Source: Serinus canaria (lineage: Eukaryota > Chordata > Aves > Passeriformes > Fringillidae). Taken from it: a stretch of 64,000 nucleotides of DNA. This document shows positions 50,501 through 63,216 of the stretch, one piece after another. The stretch's first letter is position 1, and each line of letters starts with the position of its first letter. The DNA lies in contig NC_066336.1 in NCBI RefSeq assembly GCF_022539315.1, positions 3,476,600-3,540,599 on the forward strand. The letters are read 5' to 3'. A program made the translations under genes and the position numbers. A model generated the notes under the pieces. The model did not search any database and was not told the DNA's origin. It was given only the letters and a program-made list of their open reading frames with translations.

Positions 50501-50610
50501 CCCAGCACCCACTCAGGAGGCTCAGCACCCATTTGGGAGGCTCAGCACCCGCTCAGGAGGCTCAGCACCCACTCAGGAGGCTCAGCACCCATTTGGGAGG
50601 GTCAGCACCC
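50501..50610. repeat. 20-bp tandem repeat, about 5.5 units
   Basis: CAGCACCCACTCAGGAGGCT alternates with CAGCACCCATTTGGGAGGCT, so the higher-order pattern is partly 40 bp. It lies just downstream of the possible internal promoter. Confidence 0.9.
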
Positions 50611-50897
50611 TTCCTGGCCTCCAGGGAATGCAGGGGTTGGCAATGGCAGCCTGTGCCTCCCAACAGGGGCCGTGGCTCTTGTGAGAGAGCCCCTGCTCAC
50701 TTGAGGGATGTGACAGCAATGCTGGGCTCAATGGGCTGCAGGTCTCATCTGCCTTTTTTCCCACCTCTTATATTTGTTAAAAATGCATTAGGGATGTGAG
50801 AGTTGCCACAGACACTCAGGGCAGCTTCTTTAAGACTCCACTGGGCACCCCCATGGTTGGTTACAGTGCAAGATGAGGGAAGAGCCTCAGGCTGTGC

Positions 50898-51135
50898 CAG
50901 GGGAGGTTCAGGTTGGACATCAGAAAGAATTTCTCTGTGGAAAGGACTGTCAGGCATTGGAATGGGCTGCCCAGTGGGAAGTGGTGGAGTCCCAATCCCT
51001 GGACACGTCTGAGGAACAACTGGATGTGGCACTCAGTGCTCTGGGCTAGTGGCAAGGTGGGGATCAGTCACAGGTTGAGCTCAATGGACCTCCAAGACCA
51101 TTTCCAAACCTCAGTGATTCTGGGATTCTATTCTA
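50898..51135 (+). mobile_element. CR1 LINE 3' fragment
   Basis: Sense-orientation CR1 tail: GGTTGGACATCAGAAAGAATT, GGAATGGGCTGCCCAG, AGTGGTGGAGTCCCAATCCC and the terminal GATTCTGGGATTCTATTCTA. It ends under 200 bases before the acceptor of the first COL8A2 coding exon. Confidence 0.92.
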
Positions 51136-51337
51136 TAAACTGTATTTACAGAGCATCTCCCAGCTCTCGTGTGTCGGGAAGGGCAACATCTTCAGGATAT
51201 CTGCTCCACAAAAAAGCAAATTCAAGGGAGTCCTGCTCCTAAGGGGATCATTCCCAGGCTCCCAGCTGGTCCTGGTGAGGTGGGGGGTTTGTACCCAATG
51301 TCACTGTTGCTTTGTCTGCAGGAGCTGTGGGAGCAGG

Positions 51338-54300
51338 ATGCTGCTGGACGTCGTGGCACTGCCGGTGATGCTGGGCACGCTGGTGCTGGTGATGGGCCCC
51401 GGCTCGGCGGCAGGAGGTGGCGTGGGGGGCTACGCTCAAGTCAAGTACATGCAGCCCATGGTGAAGGGACCCCTGGGACCCCCGTTCCGTGAAGGCAAAG
51501 GGCAGTACCTGGGTAAGGGATGCACTCTGTGGGACATGGGGCAGTGAGAAAGGGACATGGCACCTACAGCCATTGGACACTTGTCACCCTCTACCCTTCA
51601 GGCTCCTGGAAGCTGCCTGGCACAGCCGAGGGTGCTGCTGTCCAAAACACTTGGCCAAGCATGGCTGGATCATTTGGGTCTTTAACCCAGTGCAAAAGAA
51701 CAGGGTGGACAAGGGTAGAGGCTGAGCAGGGAAGTGAAGCCTTTTGCTGGGGCTGGGACAGCACCTTGGTCCAGGAGCAAGGGCACACAGAGGACCCTTC
51801 AGCCTCTGGCTCCTGCCCTCCTGCCCATCCCCAGCAGCAGGAGGCACAGAAGGCAGTGTCTGCACTGAGGGCAGAGGAGGCACTCGCTGTCTCTGCCTCT
51901 CCCTGCTGTTAAACCTGAGCTGTCCTGGCAAGACTTTTTCTACTCCTCCACCTATTCCGTTTCCCTGTCTGCATTTTGCACCAGCTGGGAAAGGAAAGAA
52001 TGCCAAGGCTGGAGCTGAGACCCAGCCTGGCAAGGGAAGAGCAGAAGAGAGACATTTCCTCTCTCGAAGAGCAGCAACCAGAAACTCCAGACGTGTTAAA
52101 TCGCTCCCCACTTGAGTGATGCACCCCCAGAGGGACTGAGGCACCAGGGTCATTGCTCTGCACAGCTGGGGCTCCAGAACCCCCAGCCTTCTGTAATCCC
52201 CTGTCCCCAGCTGCCCTTCCTGCACCCACCCCAGTGCTGGCACCACCACGGGATGGGCACTGCTGGGCTCAGGTATCCAGATGTGCCAGGTCAGTGCTTG
52301 GCCCTTGGGAAGAGCCACTGGAGCCTCCCCATGGGTTGTTACAGACCTGGACCCTCCCAGGTCTTGGCTCTGGGAGGAGAAACTGGAGAAGGCTGGGCCA
52401 CCAGTGGCTGATTTACTGGAGGGCTGAATGGCTTATCAGGAGTTCAGCCCAGCACATGTGTCAGAAAACACACAGCAAAACCTGGAGCTGAAGTGTGCTA
52501 CAAGCCCCCCCTCTCTACCCCCTTCCCAGCTGTTGTAAAGCTGCTCCCTGAATCCCAGCCAGAGCCAAAACCTTCCAGCGTAGCACAGGAACACTTCAGC
52601 TGCTGGTGGGACTGGATTCAAATCTCTCCCTGCTGTTCTCCCTTCTTTTTTCCCTTCCTCCTATGCATGGGAGTGACTTGTATTGCCTCTGAGCAAAGCT
52701 GCCTATGGTGGGGAGAGCAGAGTGTGCCAGGCTGGGGCAAGGAGGGGTTTGGACAAGCTCTGCCAGGTCAGACCAGGCAGAGGAGACACTGAGACAGGGC
52801 AGAGCACATAGGTCCCTTGGACATTATTCCTCTAAAACCCATGGGAAGGAGAGGACAGGTGGGGGACAGGAGAGAGGGGCACAGGGACAGCTGCAGCCCG
52901 AGCCACCAGCTGTGGGGCCGCACAGAGGCAGCTGGGGAAGCCGGTGCCTCCTGGATCCCACCGAGCTCCCATCTCTGCTTAACCTCTAATTTGGCAAGGA
53001 AAATCCCTGCTGGCCTTCTGCCCTGCTCGGGGAGCTCAGCTGACTCGCCGCGACGGCGCAGGGCTGTGCCGTGCCCCTGCTGGTTACCCCAACCCGGGGG
53101 GAGCTGTGCGGGGCCCTCCGTGCTGCCCCAGCCTGGCCACGGGGCTGGGACCCCCACCTGGGGGGCGGGGGGTTCCCTCCTGCCTCCAGGTGCCATCTGG
53201 TGAGTGACAGGTTTCCTCAGGATGCCAGACATTTTTTCTCACCCAAAAATAGCTGCCCCAGAGCATAGAGGGAGCTCAGGGGAGGAGATGCTGCTAAATG
53301 CTGAAATGCTCAGAACATTGAAGCAGAGATTTGCACAATGGGGGTTTATTTTGGCTTGATTTAAACCATGTAGATGGCCCTGCAGCCAGGTAAACCCAGA
53401 AATGAGTGCTGTGCTGGAGCACCCACTGCTGGGAGACAGTATGAGAGGTGCTAAAACACTGATCCCACACAACATCCCTGTGAGCCTGTGAAACTCTCTC
53501 ACGAGACAAAGCTTGGCAGCAGCTCTGGAACAAGCTCGGCCAGGCTCCACCACAGAGCAGCCAACCTCTCCTTCCTGCAGTGTCATCTGGCTGTGCTGGC
53601 CAGACCTGCTGCTGGCTGCTCGTGGCTGGGAACCACTTCCCATCCTGCTGGATTATTCCTCTGCTGGCTGGTCTGCGCTGCTGGGTCCCTTCTCCAGGCA
53701 GGAGGGGTCCTTACTGGGATGAACACAGCTCCAGAGGGGCTGCAGCACCCACCTGGCCATGTCCATGCTCCTCAGGAGGTGGGATGCTCTGTGGTGGGAG
53801 CTCCCAGGGGTCATTCCTGCCCTGTGCCCCTCCTGCTGCCCCAGCTGGCTCTGTTAACATTCACAGCAGCTCAGTTCATGCAGCAAGGGGAGCACTGAAC
53901 CCCACGCTGGTGCTGTGAAGTGCAGAGCTCCAAGACATGTGTCTGTGGTAAGACATGAGCTTTTGAAATCGGACACCAGTGGGGCTGCAGTGTCCCAGTT
54001 TCTCGCTGCTGACGGCCCTGGTTTGGTTTTCCCGTCTGCTTTTTTGGCCGCCTGCAAGCTGGCAGCTCCCGCCTGGCGTTTCTCTCCACTGCCTTGTGTG
54101 AGAGAGAGTGTGTGTGCTTTTTCCTTCCTTCGTGGGCTCAGCTGTAGATCCTTGTTCTGATTCCATGCAAAATGACCTAGAAAACTAATTCATTTCAAAC
54201 CCTTGCAAGAAAATAAAAAAATAAAAAGAAAAAGTGGGGAGAGAAAACACATTGAAATAATTTACTGGAGAATTTTTTTCCAGAATCCAAACCCCAGAAA

Positions 54301-57300
54301 TAGTGCAGCACTGCACAGCTCCCTTGCCCACTTTTCCACACCATTTTCCTGGGTGAGGAGCAGAAGTATGCAGAAATCCAGCGGCAGTATCATGACAGAC
54401 AAGTATTTCCTTCATCAAGAGAGCCAAGTGACCACAGCTACAGCTGGGGACATGGGCCAGGCTTTGATTTATAGATAAGCTCTAAAAATGTTTCCATCAC
54501 CCAAGGAAAACACAGCGGCACCAGACTGGGAAGGGCCAGAGCTAATTGCTGTGTTCAGGGCAGGCAAAGCCACCTCTGATGCTCCAGGAGCTGTGCCTGC
54601 TGCTGCCACAGTTATTCTTTTCACGTGTCTCAAATCTCCCATAAGCTTTTCCCATTGACTGAGGAAATCTCCGTGCTAGTGGATCCCAGCACCATGTGTG
54701 TCGGTGCTCCCAAAGCCCAGCTTGGCTCACTGAGGGGGCCAGACTGGCAGACCTTGTATCCTGCTCCCAGGCAGCATCCATCCCCATGGCAGGAACTTGT
54801 CCACATAGATCTCTTCCCAATTGGAATGATCTCCCTTGGGCAGATTTGATTTAAATTCACCCAAGATGTCATAGCCCTTTCCTCTGCCTTTCGCATTTCT
54901 CACCATCATCGCATGTACATGTGACTGTCGAGTATTTCCTTCATTTCAAACTGCCCAAAAAAGAGTTTTTCAGATTTATTCTTTCTCACCCTTTCCTGGT
55001 GTCACGTGGGAGGTGACACCCTGCCTAGGCCAGCCTCGAGGAGTTATTTATGCTCATGTCTGTGCTTTCCATGCTGAGCTGTGGTGGGCATGTCATCTGC
55101 CTCTCTTTGCCTTTGGAGTCTCTCAGCCCATTAGTTTCTTTCTTATATCCGTTTGCAAAAGACCTTAATAAATTCTTGAAATGTCAAGTGGTTGCGGCGT
55201 ATTCCCAGCTGGGCTGACTCATTTGGACGGAGCTGAGGCTGCATTTCCCTCCCAGCTCTTGGCTTCTCCTCCATCCCCAGAGCTTTTTTGCTTTTTGGTT
55301 TTTCTCTGCCTTGCTGGACTTGGGAGCTGTGCCAGCAAGCACTGTAGGCATGGCCTAACCCATACATCTATTGCCCCCTCAGGCTCTGGAGTACATGTCC
55401 AAGAGTTTCTTTTTAATCCAAAAGGATTAAAGGTCTCCCAAGGCCCTGGACTCGTGGGATGGGGTGAGGGATTATCCCCAGTCTTGGCTCGCTCTGTCGC
55501 CATCCTCTCAGCTGAGCCCAGGCAGGAACAACTGAATCCCACGGTGCTTTCGAGGCCGCTGGGAAGCGAGGCAGCAGGAGGTTTGAATCCAGCTCCAAAA
55601 CCACCCTGCAGTAACTCAAACTCACCACAAAATAGCCCTGCCAGAGCCGACAGCAAGCACTGGCACCTTCCATGGTGTCACCTGACATCATGGAGGGATG
55701 TGAAGCTGGAAGGAGAGAACTCTGGGCTTTGGCCTCACCTCAGGACAGCCCTGCTGATGTGGGGCCCCAGGAAGCTGCTGTTGCCATGTTTCAGTGGAAG
55801 GGTCCCCCTTCAAGCCCAGCCCAGGCCACTCAGAGACCCTGGCTCCAGCATTCCAAGGACACTCCTTGCCCACGGCCAGCTCTAGTGACACTCTGTCTCC
55901 TCTCTCCACAGACATGCCGCCACTGCTGCCCATGGACCTCAAAGGGGAGCCAGGACCGCCAGGGAAGCCTGGCCCACGTGGACCTCCCGGGCCCCCCGGC
56001 TACCCGGGAAAACCGGGCACGGGGAAGCCGGGAATGCACGGCCAGCCTGGGCCTGCTGGGCCTCCGGGCTTCTCAGGCATTGGGAAACCTGGCATCCCAG
56101 GGCTCCCCGGGAAGGCGGGTATGAAAGGGATGCCCGGACCCAAGGGCGAGCCTGGCATGCGTGGGGAGCAAGGGCCGAGGGGCCTTCCCGGCCCGCCGGG
56201 GCTGCCCGGGCCAGCTGGCCTCTCTGTCAATGGGAAGCCGGGTCCCCAGGGCGGCCCTGGCCTGCCCGGGTTTCGGGGAGAGCCTGGCCCGAAAGGAGAG
56301 CCGGGTCCCCGTGGAGAAAGAGGGATGAAGGGTGAAAACGGTGTGGGGAAGCCAGGCTTACCGGGGCCCCGGGGGAACGGGGGCCCTCCCGGCCCCGCGG
56401 GGCCCCCGGGGCCTGCCGGCATTGGGAAGCCTGGCCTCAATGGGCTGCCGGGCGCGCCAGGGGACAAGGGCGACATGGGTCCCCCAGGCGGGCCGGGTGT
56501 CACCGGGGAACCCGGCCCTGTGGGGCCGCGGGGACCCCCCGGGATCGATGGGATCGGTGTCCCAGGTGCCGCAGGGGTGCCAGGGATACAGGGCCCCATG
56601 GGACCGAAGGGAGAGCCCGGAATCCGCGGCCTCCCTGGCCTGCCAGGCCCCACGGGCTATGGGAAGCCAGGCATGCCTGGCCTGAAAGGAGACCGCGGGC
56701 AGCCCGGGGCACAGGGAGCCATCGGCGATAAGGGGGAGCCCGGTGTTGATGGTGAGCCGGGCGAGCCAGGCCCTGCTGGCATCATTGGCCCACCGGGCCT
56801 GCCGGGGTCCATGGGACTGCCAGGCAAGCACGGGCTGCCCGGCCCCAAGGGGGACGTGGGGCCAACCGGGCCCCCGGGAATGCCAGGGGTACGCGGCGAC
56901 CAGGGCCCAAATGGCTTTGCAGGGAAGCCGGGGGTGCCGGGAGAAAGAGGCCTGCCCGGGTCACTGGGACCTCCCGGCCCAATAGGCCCCAAGGGTGAAC
57001 CAGGGTTCATTGGTCTTCCGGGGGTGCCTGGATTAATGGGCGGCCCCGGGCCCAAAGGGGACGGTGGGATCCCGGGGCAGCCGGGGCTGAGGGGCCCCTC
57101 CGGCATCCCGGGATTGCAAGGACCTGCTGGTCCCATGGGGCCTCAGGGGTTACCAGGCCTGAAAGGGGAGCCCGGGCTCCCTGGCATTCCTGGCGAGGGG
57201 AAGACAGGCGAGCCTGGCATGGCCGGACCCATCGGCCCACCCGGAATGCCAGGAACACCGGGGCTGAATGGGCCACCAGGGCCACCGGGGCCACCTGGGC

Positions 57301-57833
57301 CACCAGGAGCGCCAGGAGTGCTGGATGAGACGGGCATCGCAGGGCTGCACCTGCCCGACGGTGGAGTGGAGGGGGCTGTGCTGGGCAATGGGAAGCCAGG
57401 CAAGCCACAGTACGGCCGAGGAGAGCTCGCTGCCCGCATCGCACCAGCCTTCACTGCCATCCTCACCTCCCCTTTCCCCGCCTCCGGCATGCCCGTCAAG
57501 TTTGACCGGACCTTGTATAACGGGCACAATGGCTACAACCCGGTCACCGGGATCTTCACCTGCCCCGTGTCTGGAATTTACTACTTTGCCTACCATGTGC
57601 ACGTCAAAGGGACCAATGTTTGGGTGGCTCTGTATAAGAACAACGTGCCGGCCACCTACACCTATGATGAGTACAAAAAGGGGTACCTGGACCAGGCCTC
57701 GGGCAGTGCCGTGCTTGAACTCAAGGAGAACGACCAGGTCTGGGTACAGATGCCCTCGGACCAGGCCAATGGGCTGTACTCCACGGAATACATCCACTCC
57801 TCCTTCTCTGGGTTCCTGCTCTGCCCCACATAA
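51338..57833 (+). CDS. COL8A2: Collagen alpha-2(VIII) chain
   Basis: Two coding exons, 51338-51512 and 55912-57833, join within an Asp codon ([14 protein letters not shown]) and give 698 residues, close to the roughly 700 of human. The start lies 16 bases after an acceptor (TTTGTCTGCAG). A signal peptide (residues 1 to about 25, [20 protein letters not shown]) precedes the NC2 domain ([18 protein letters not shown]). A Gly-X-Y triple helix spans about residues 70-527 and has the short imperfections usual for type VIII (e.g. GTGKPG, GIGKPG). The NC1 C1q-like trimerisation domain (528-698) includes [35 protein letters not shown] and [11 protein letters not shown]. Type VIII collagen forms the hexagonal lattice of Descemet's membrane and subendothelial matrix, usually with COL8A1. 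The gene is intact and convergent with ADPRS. Confidence 0.97.
51513..55911 (+). other. COL8A2: COL8A2 intron between the two coding exons
   Basis: The donor G|GTAAGG (51513) and acceptor TCTCTCCACAG (55910-55911) are both strong. No repeat family or extra exon is recognised in this 4.4-kb intron. An A/T-rich simple patch lies at 54205-54240. Confidence 0.9.
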
Positions 57834-60665
57834 CAGCTGTTGGGCACATTTCCTTTTCACCCACTTTAGCCATAAACTTTTTTTTTTTTTGATTAAAAAA
57901 GTGTTTTAAAATTAATACAAAAAAGAAAAATCACTGGGAAGAACGCGCAAGACATTGTCATGGGACCTTGCTTCACGCTGTTTGATCCATGAGTCAAGAG
58001 GGTAATCGGGAAGGAGACATCTATACATCTATCTTTCTTTTTTGGGGGGAGGGAGAAGGGAGGGAGGGAAGCAACTTCCTCAACAAAGCATATTTGGAAT
58101 AAGTACCCCAGTGATTGGACATCAAACACAGGAACACGCTTGGGATGGCAAGGATCTGGCTCTGTGATCCAGAGGGAAGACAAGACCCCCATGGTCTGTG
58201 TCAAGTGCCCTCAATTCCCATTTGGAATGCTAGATAAATAAATCCAGCTGTGTCATGGCTGATGTGTTGGTAACCAACGCAGGGTCCCAGGCACTTACAC
58301 AAACCCATACAGCAGCAGGGATCCACGCTGGATTGAGAAATTTCCTTCCAAACCATCAGATGCCCAAGTTCCAGGCTTGCTGACGCCTGTTTTTCCAGAC
58401 TGTGCTTTGGGACAGTCTCTCCGATTCACTCCAGATTCAGTGTGGTTGGATTTATAATCCTAAAGAGTGGAACACTATGCATAAGCACCTTCTTCTAAGA
58501 AGTAAATATTATTTTTAACCCTCCCCCCCAGCACCTTTAGGAATAAAATCATCCAGGCACTGGTACCTGGGAGGATGCCATGACCGGTTCCAAAGGCAGT
58601 GAGGGAAGCTGGGACCCCCGTGATGAACAACGATCTGCTCTCTCCATTCACCTGCTGGGAAGTCCAAGGGCTGGTCCTGTCCCATCTGTCTCTGCAGCCC
58701 AAACACTTGCTTGGCCTCAGGAGCATCTCTGCCCACACAAGGATGGCAGTGCAAGCCCAGCTCACGGTGCTGCCAGCTGATGTGACATAAGGAAGTGCCA
58801 CTGATGGACAACTTGCTTTTCCTGTCTCACTATTTTGGGATGTGTGAACTCTTGCATTGGTGTCCCCCCTTTCTCTGGGGATCTTGGAATTAAGAAAAGA
58901 TCGTGCTGGTTCTAACTTTCCACACAGTGATTTCACCACGGTGCTATGACCCATATAAGAACATCACTTCCAAGTGTAGTGCAATACCTGTGACAGGGCA
59001 CCAGCCCAGGGGCCACTCTGTGACTTAGGTTAAAGAAATCAACATTCGCCTGTTGTTACCACTTTGTCTCTCTAATGCTTGGAGCATTACTGACCTGAGC
59101 ATGAGCTGCAGGGCTCTGGGCCAGGCATGACGGCACTGCCCCACACAGATCCTGTGGCTTTGCAGGTTTTGTCACAGTAGAACAGTCACTGCCACTTCCA
59201 GGACAGGGATGCTGCTCATCCTAGGCCAGGAGCATGCTGCTGAAGTCAATCCATGTGCATATCCCACTGCATGTCCTTCTGCAAAGGCACATCCCTGAGA
59301 AACAGCAACAATTTGGTCACCAGCTCTGACCTTTGCATTTTCCCAAAGCCTGTTTGATGGCCAAAGAAACGTAGCAAGACTGGGACTGGGCTTGTTTTCC
59401 AGAGGGACTCTATGAGATATTTAAACAACTTTTCTTTTCCTATTTCTGTTTTGCTTGTTTGTTTTCTCCTCAAGCCTGTCCTGTGTTTCTGCCTCTTGCC
59501 ATTCAGGCCTTCCTTTTAAAAACTCACCTACCCTGAAATTAGGAAACACAAGAAGGAAATTTGCAGTTGGAAGGCCAGTGCTCTGGCTGTGTGTCCCCTC
59601 CCTGGGATCTTTTCCCTGTGAATTTCTCTCCTTAAAGCTGCAAGTTTCATGCAGAGATGAACCTCCAAGCTGGAAGGTGTCTGATCCCACTGGACGTTTT
59701 TAACTCCTGAAGGTGTGGTCAGGACCATTTGGGTTGTGATCCTAACAGGTTATTTCCCAGCAGGAACAGTCCCTTAAATTAAAAGTGGAAGCTCAGATGT
59801 TTTTTCCAAGCCCAGGTTTGGTAGGAGAGGATGCTAGGAGGGGACTTGGCTCCTTTTCTCTGGAGAATAGAAGGATTTGAGCTGGTCCAGCCTCGTGCAG
59901 GGCCAAGAGCTGCCATGCCTGGTGGGAGCTTCATCCTGCTCCTGAAAGCAACTTATTTATACTGTGCCTAATCTACAGCCCATCTCTTCTTGTTCTGTTC
60001 TGCTTCATTCCAAACTTCTTGTTCGAGCTGGCAAAAAGCAAAGACCAAACTCCTCACTGCAGCCACCCCCAGATTAAGTTTGTGCTGTAGATACAGTTTT
60101 GTAATTCCACTTTCCTATCACATGCAGAGCAAACTCATAATCACCCCTAGCAGCTATTTAACCTCTTACATTTACACACTAATGGAAAGCAAAGATATTA
60201 CACGAACATAGTTAGGCTAAAAAAAGGATGCACAGGATGAGGGAGGCTGTTCACTCTCCAGAAGGATTTTTTTTTTTCTGGAATACTGAGTACATATTAG
60301 CCAGCAGAAAGGATTATTTTTTGTCGTGTGTGTGAGCACGTGAGATTTTTGTTTCAATCACAAGAATAAAAAAGCTTGGGTTGGATGAGGTATGTCTATT
60401 TTTAATGCTGAAAACTGCATTACAATGTGCATTTTTATATACAAATTCTTACTATTTTTTTTAAATTTGCCTCTAGTATCTTCATTTCTAGCCTAGTATA
60501 TAGAGGTTTCTAGTTTTGTAAATACTTATTACATGCACTGTCCTAGTAAAAGTTGGTTTAAAATGCACTCTTTGTGACCCAAAACTGACCTGCTCTTCAC
60601 AACTAAAACTGCAGTACTTGATTGTATTGACAAACATCAATAAAACTTATTGTATAGAGGTGGGC
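57834..60665 (+). other. COL8A2: COL8A2 3' UTR
   Basis: About 2.8 kb from the stop codon to the poly(A) signal at 60639-60644. It contains a T-run followed by ATTAAA (57892) and further AATAAA words at 58237, 58542 and 60365. The last 300 bases are markedly AU-rich and look like a conserved mRNA end. Small open frames here are not supported. Confidence 0.75.
60639..60644 (+). terminator. COL8A2: Main COL8A2 poly(A) signal
   Basis: AATAAA in CATCAATAAAACTTATTG, followed about 35 bases later by a GU-rich TGTGCTTTGTTCTGGGTCTT. It is the best-formed signal after the COL8A2 stop. Confidence 0.75.
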
Positions 60666-61450
60666 TCAGCTGTGCTTTGTTCTGGGTCTTGCTCTGCCTC
60701 ACAGTTCTCTTACATTCTATTTCCACCTCAAATCATCTCGCTCACTCCCAGCAGATTCCCTAACTGATATCCTTATGCAAAAGTTATTGCATGTCTCTTG
60801 TGATTAAGGAAAAGACTCCTGTCCCCAGAAATTCAGTTTTAGAAAAGGCTGAAACCCAGATCCTTCCAGCCTGGTGATTATTAATTTCAGGGACTCAAGG
60901 TGAAGTCTTAGGGATTCCCTTTCCCTTCTGTGTGTTTTTTTTCCATGATTTTTTAATCCTACATCACACACCTTGTTCACAGCCAGCCTCAATCCTGAGT
61001 GAGTCAGGAACACTCAGGACTGGTGAATCATTTGCAAAGCACTTTCACAGACTCACAGTCCAAAGAGAAGAAAACGTCTTTTCCCACCTGATCTCACCTT
61101 AAGAGGTGAAACATTTCCAGGGAAGCTTGGCTGAACACAGGCACCTTCAAAAGCTCATTCCAAGGAGCAAGCCATGTTCCTGCTGCCATTCATGAGGCTC
61201 CCAGTGAATTCCCTGGTCTCTGCACCATCATCACATGCTGGATTCCAGCACCAGAACTCCTTCCACAGGCTGAGAAGGAAAAGGGGCCTTTCCAAAGGCC
61301 CTCCCTGCAATGCCCAGTGTAAACTCACCCTGGTAGCAAGAACCACTCCTGCTCCTCTTGGCACTGAGGATGCACAACTTCATTACTTGAGGAAAAACAA
61401 AGAAGCAGTGGTTACTTAACAAAGATAACTGAGGGATTTTACTTCTTTCC
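60666..61450. other. Intergenic gap between convergent COL8A2 and ADPRS
   Basis: Short unique sequence separates the two 3' ends. I see no gene or recognised repeat. If ADPRS uses a more proximal poly(A) site, the gap extends to about 62150. Confidence 0.5.
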
Positions 61451-61465
61451 AAAGAAACAAAAGGG

Positions 61466-61471
61466 TTTATT
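61466..61471 (-). terminator. ADPRS: Candidate distal ADPRS poly(A) signal
   Basis: Minus-strand AATAAA (plus TTTATT). It is the first canonical hexamer after the ADPRS stop. A variant ATTAAA lies earlier at 62172-62167. Confidence 0.5.
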
Positions 61472-62317
61472 ACAGATGTAAATTCAGGCTCAAAGAGGTC
61501 CAGTCTTTAAACAAGAGCTCTTTGCTCGTCAGGAGTTCCAAACATTTAAAATTATAAAGCTGCTTTAAAAGAAAAATATCTTCTTTTAAATAATTAAATG
61601 AATCTGGTTGTCCCTCTGGCAGAATAATGTGGAAAACATGATATTTTACAGCTCAGATCTGCAGCACAATACAAAAATATACAACAGACCAAAATTCCAC
61701 ATGTTCCCAGGACAAGAATCCATTTATACAAGGAAAAACCATTATAGCATCACACAAAAGACTGGCACTTGAAGGAAGCAGACAACAGGGAAAACTGGAA
61801 GGACCTGTGGCAGCCAGATTCCCACATGTGCATGCAGCCTGACACAGCCACCACGTGCTGACACCACTGGGGAGCACCACAGCCACTTCCCAGTGTCACA
61901 AGACATGCTGGAGAAATAACAAGAGTTACACTGTCACATTTAAGTTTATAAACATTTCCATGTGATGACTTTTTGTTTTCAATTATTAAAAAGCTTCCAA
62001 TCCTTTCTAGATGTGCCATTCCCAAGCTGTTTCTCCCTTTTTGACCAGCTCCACTAGAAAAAGGTTTTAAATGTGAAGTTCTGGAACACAGCTGTGCTAG
62101 AATGTTCTTGGCCACAAGCACCAGCTTCTTTTCAATATTGATGTCCCCAATTAACCCACCTTTCCCTTTAATTCTGGGGCAATTTTTACCAAGTACAGAG
62201 GCTGAGACTGTGATAAACTAACTCCTGCATCCTGCTCAAGTCACTTTTGGGACTGACTGCAGCAGAACCAGGCATTCTATCCCTGTACTACTTGTACTCC
62301 CCAGTCTGCACTCCACA

Positions 62318-62382
62318 GGAGCTGGACTCTCATGATCCTTGTGGGTCCCTTTCAATTTGGGGTATTTTGTGATTTAAATAGG
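62318..62382 (+). mobile_element. Short CR1 3'-tail fragment
   Basis: GGAGCTGGACTCTCATGATCC and CTTGTGGGTCCCTTTCAATTT followed by a degraded ATTTTGTGAT end match the last bases of CR1 in sense orientation, antisense to ADPRS. Confidence 0.7.
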
Positions 62383-63216
62383 AATCTCACTTGGTGCTCT
62401 GGGCATATACAGGACTTTAAAAATACTGGATGCATGGCTTAGGAACACAGGAGCAGCCAGAGTGGCTGCAGCAGTGTGACAGCAGCTGGGAAAGGGGGCA
62501 CAAAGTGCAGCAAGTGCCTGTTGGATCACAGAGCCAAGGACACAGGAGGAGCAGCCATTAGTGACACCCTCTCCCAGCTGGGACTGTCTGCAGGCATCAA
62601 AGGCCTCTCACAGAGCCATCAGCAATGCAAAGAAATCCCTTCTTTGGGCCTTCCCAGTCTACCTTTAAGGCAACAAATGTCCCTGGAAATCTGCGCTCCA
62701 TTATCCTAACTCAGCACAGGTGACACCCTGGGCCACCAGGCCTCTCTGGTGACTCCTATGACATCACTTATCTGGCCAGCTGACAATGACCTGCTGCTGT
62801 ACCAGGGGTGTGGAGACTGGACAAGCCACTGACCACCAAAACACAGCCCATGGACACAGGAGCAGAGGAAAACAGGGAGAAAGTCCATGGATTCAGACAC
62901 CCACCAGTAAGTGCAATGACAAATGGCACAATGATGGACAAAGCAAGCAGCAGAAATCCATGGAAAATGAGACACTTGTGTACACTCAGGGAGCTGCAAC
63001 CACTGTCCAAGTGCAGCCAATTCCCAGCTGACCCGTGACTGAAGGGGATGTCCCCTCTTTTCCAGGCTGGCTCCTGCTCCCAGCTCCCAGCTGACAGTAG
63101 CAGGCACCCTTCCCAGGTGAGGCTCACTGGCGTCGGCTGATGGCACGGATCCACTGCTGGGTCTGACCAGGGAAGCAGAGCTGACCATCCTTTTGCCTTC
63201 AGGAAAGCCCTGGATC

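Larger units (their letters stand above)
31112..51321 (+). other. COL8A2: Probable COL8A2 5' intron(s), no other gene supported
   Basis: Twenty kilobases lie between the CpG island and the acceptor of the first coding exon (AG at 51320-51321). They contain one antisense CR1 (36973), a purine-rich repeat (43630), a CCATG satellite-like array (46531) and a 20-bp repeat (50501). There are CpG-rich patches at about 40060-40200, 40960-41300, 43720-43830, 46230-46450 and 46870-47350. TATA-type elements occur near 40270 and 50346. AT-rich blocks at 31760-31925, 43850-44095 and 47660-47850 look like conserved non-coding candidates. Further untranslated exons may hide here. Confidence 0.5.
61451..63216 (-). 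other. ADPRS: Probable ADPRS 3' UTR (upper limit)
   Basis: Non-coding sequence follows the ADPRS stop codon on the minus strand. Candidate poly(A) signals are ATTAAA at 62172-62167 and AATAAA at 61471-61466, so the UTR is either about 1.05 or 1.75 kb. A CR1 tail fragment lies inside (62318-62382). Confidence 0.45.

Noticed and set aside
55794..55911. Starting COL8A2 at the ATG at 55794
   Set aside because: Those 40 codons lie in the intron upstream of a strong acceptor (55910-55911). The family's signal peptide and NC2 are in the exon at 51338-51512.
56000..57860. Several long minus-strand frames over COL8A2
   Set aside because: These are the Gly/Pro-rich complement of the collagen repeat, which keeps opposite frames open; they have no independent support.
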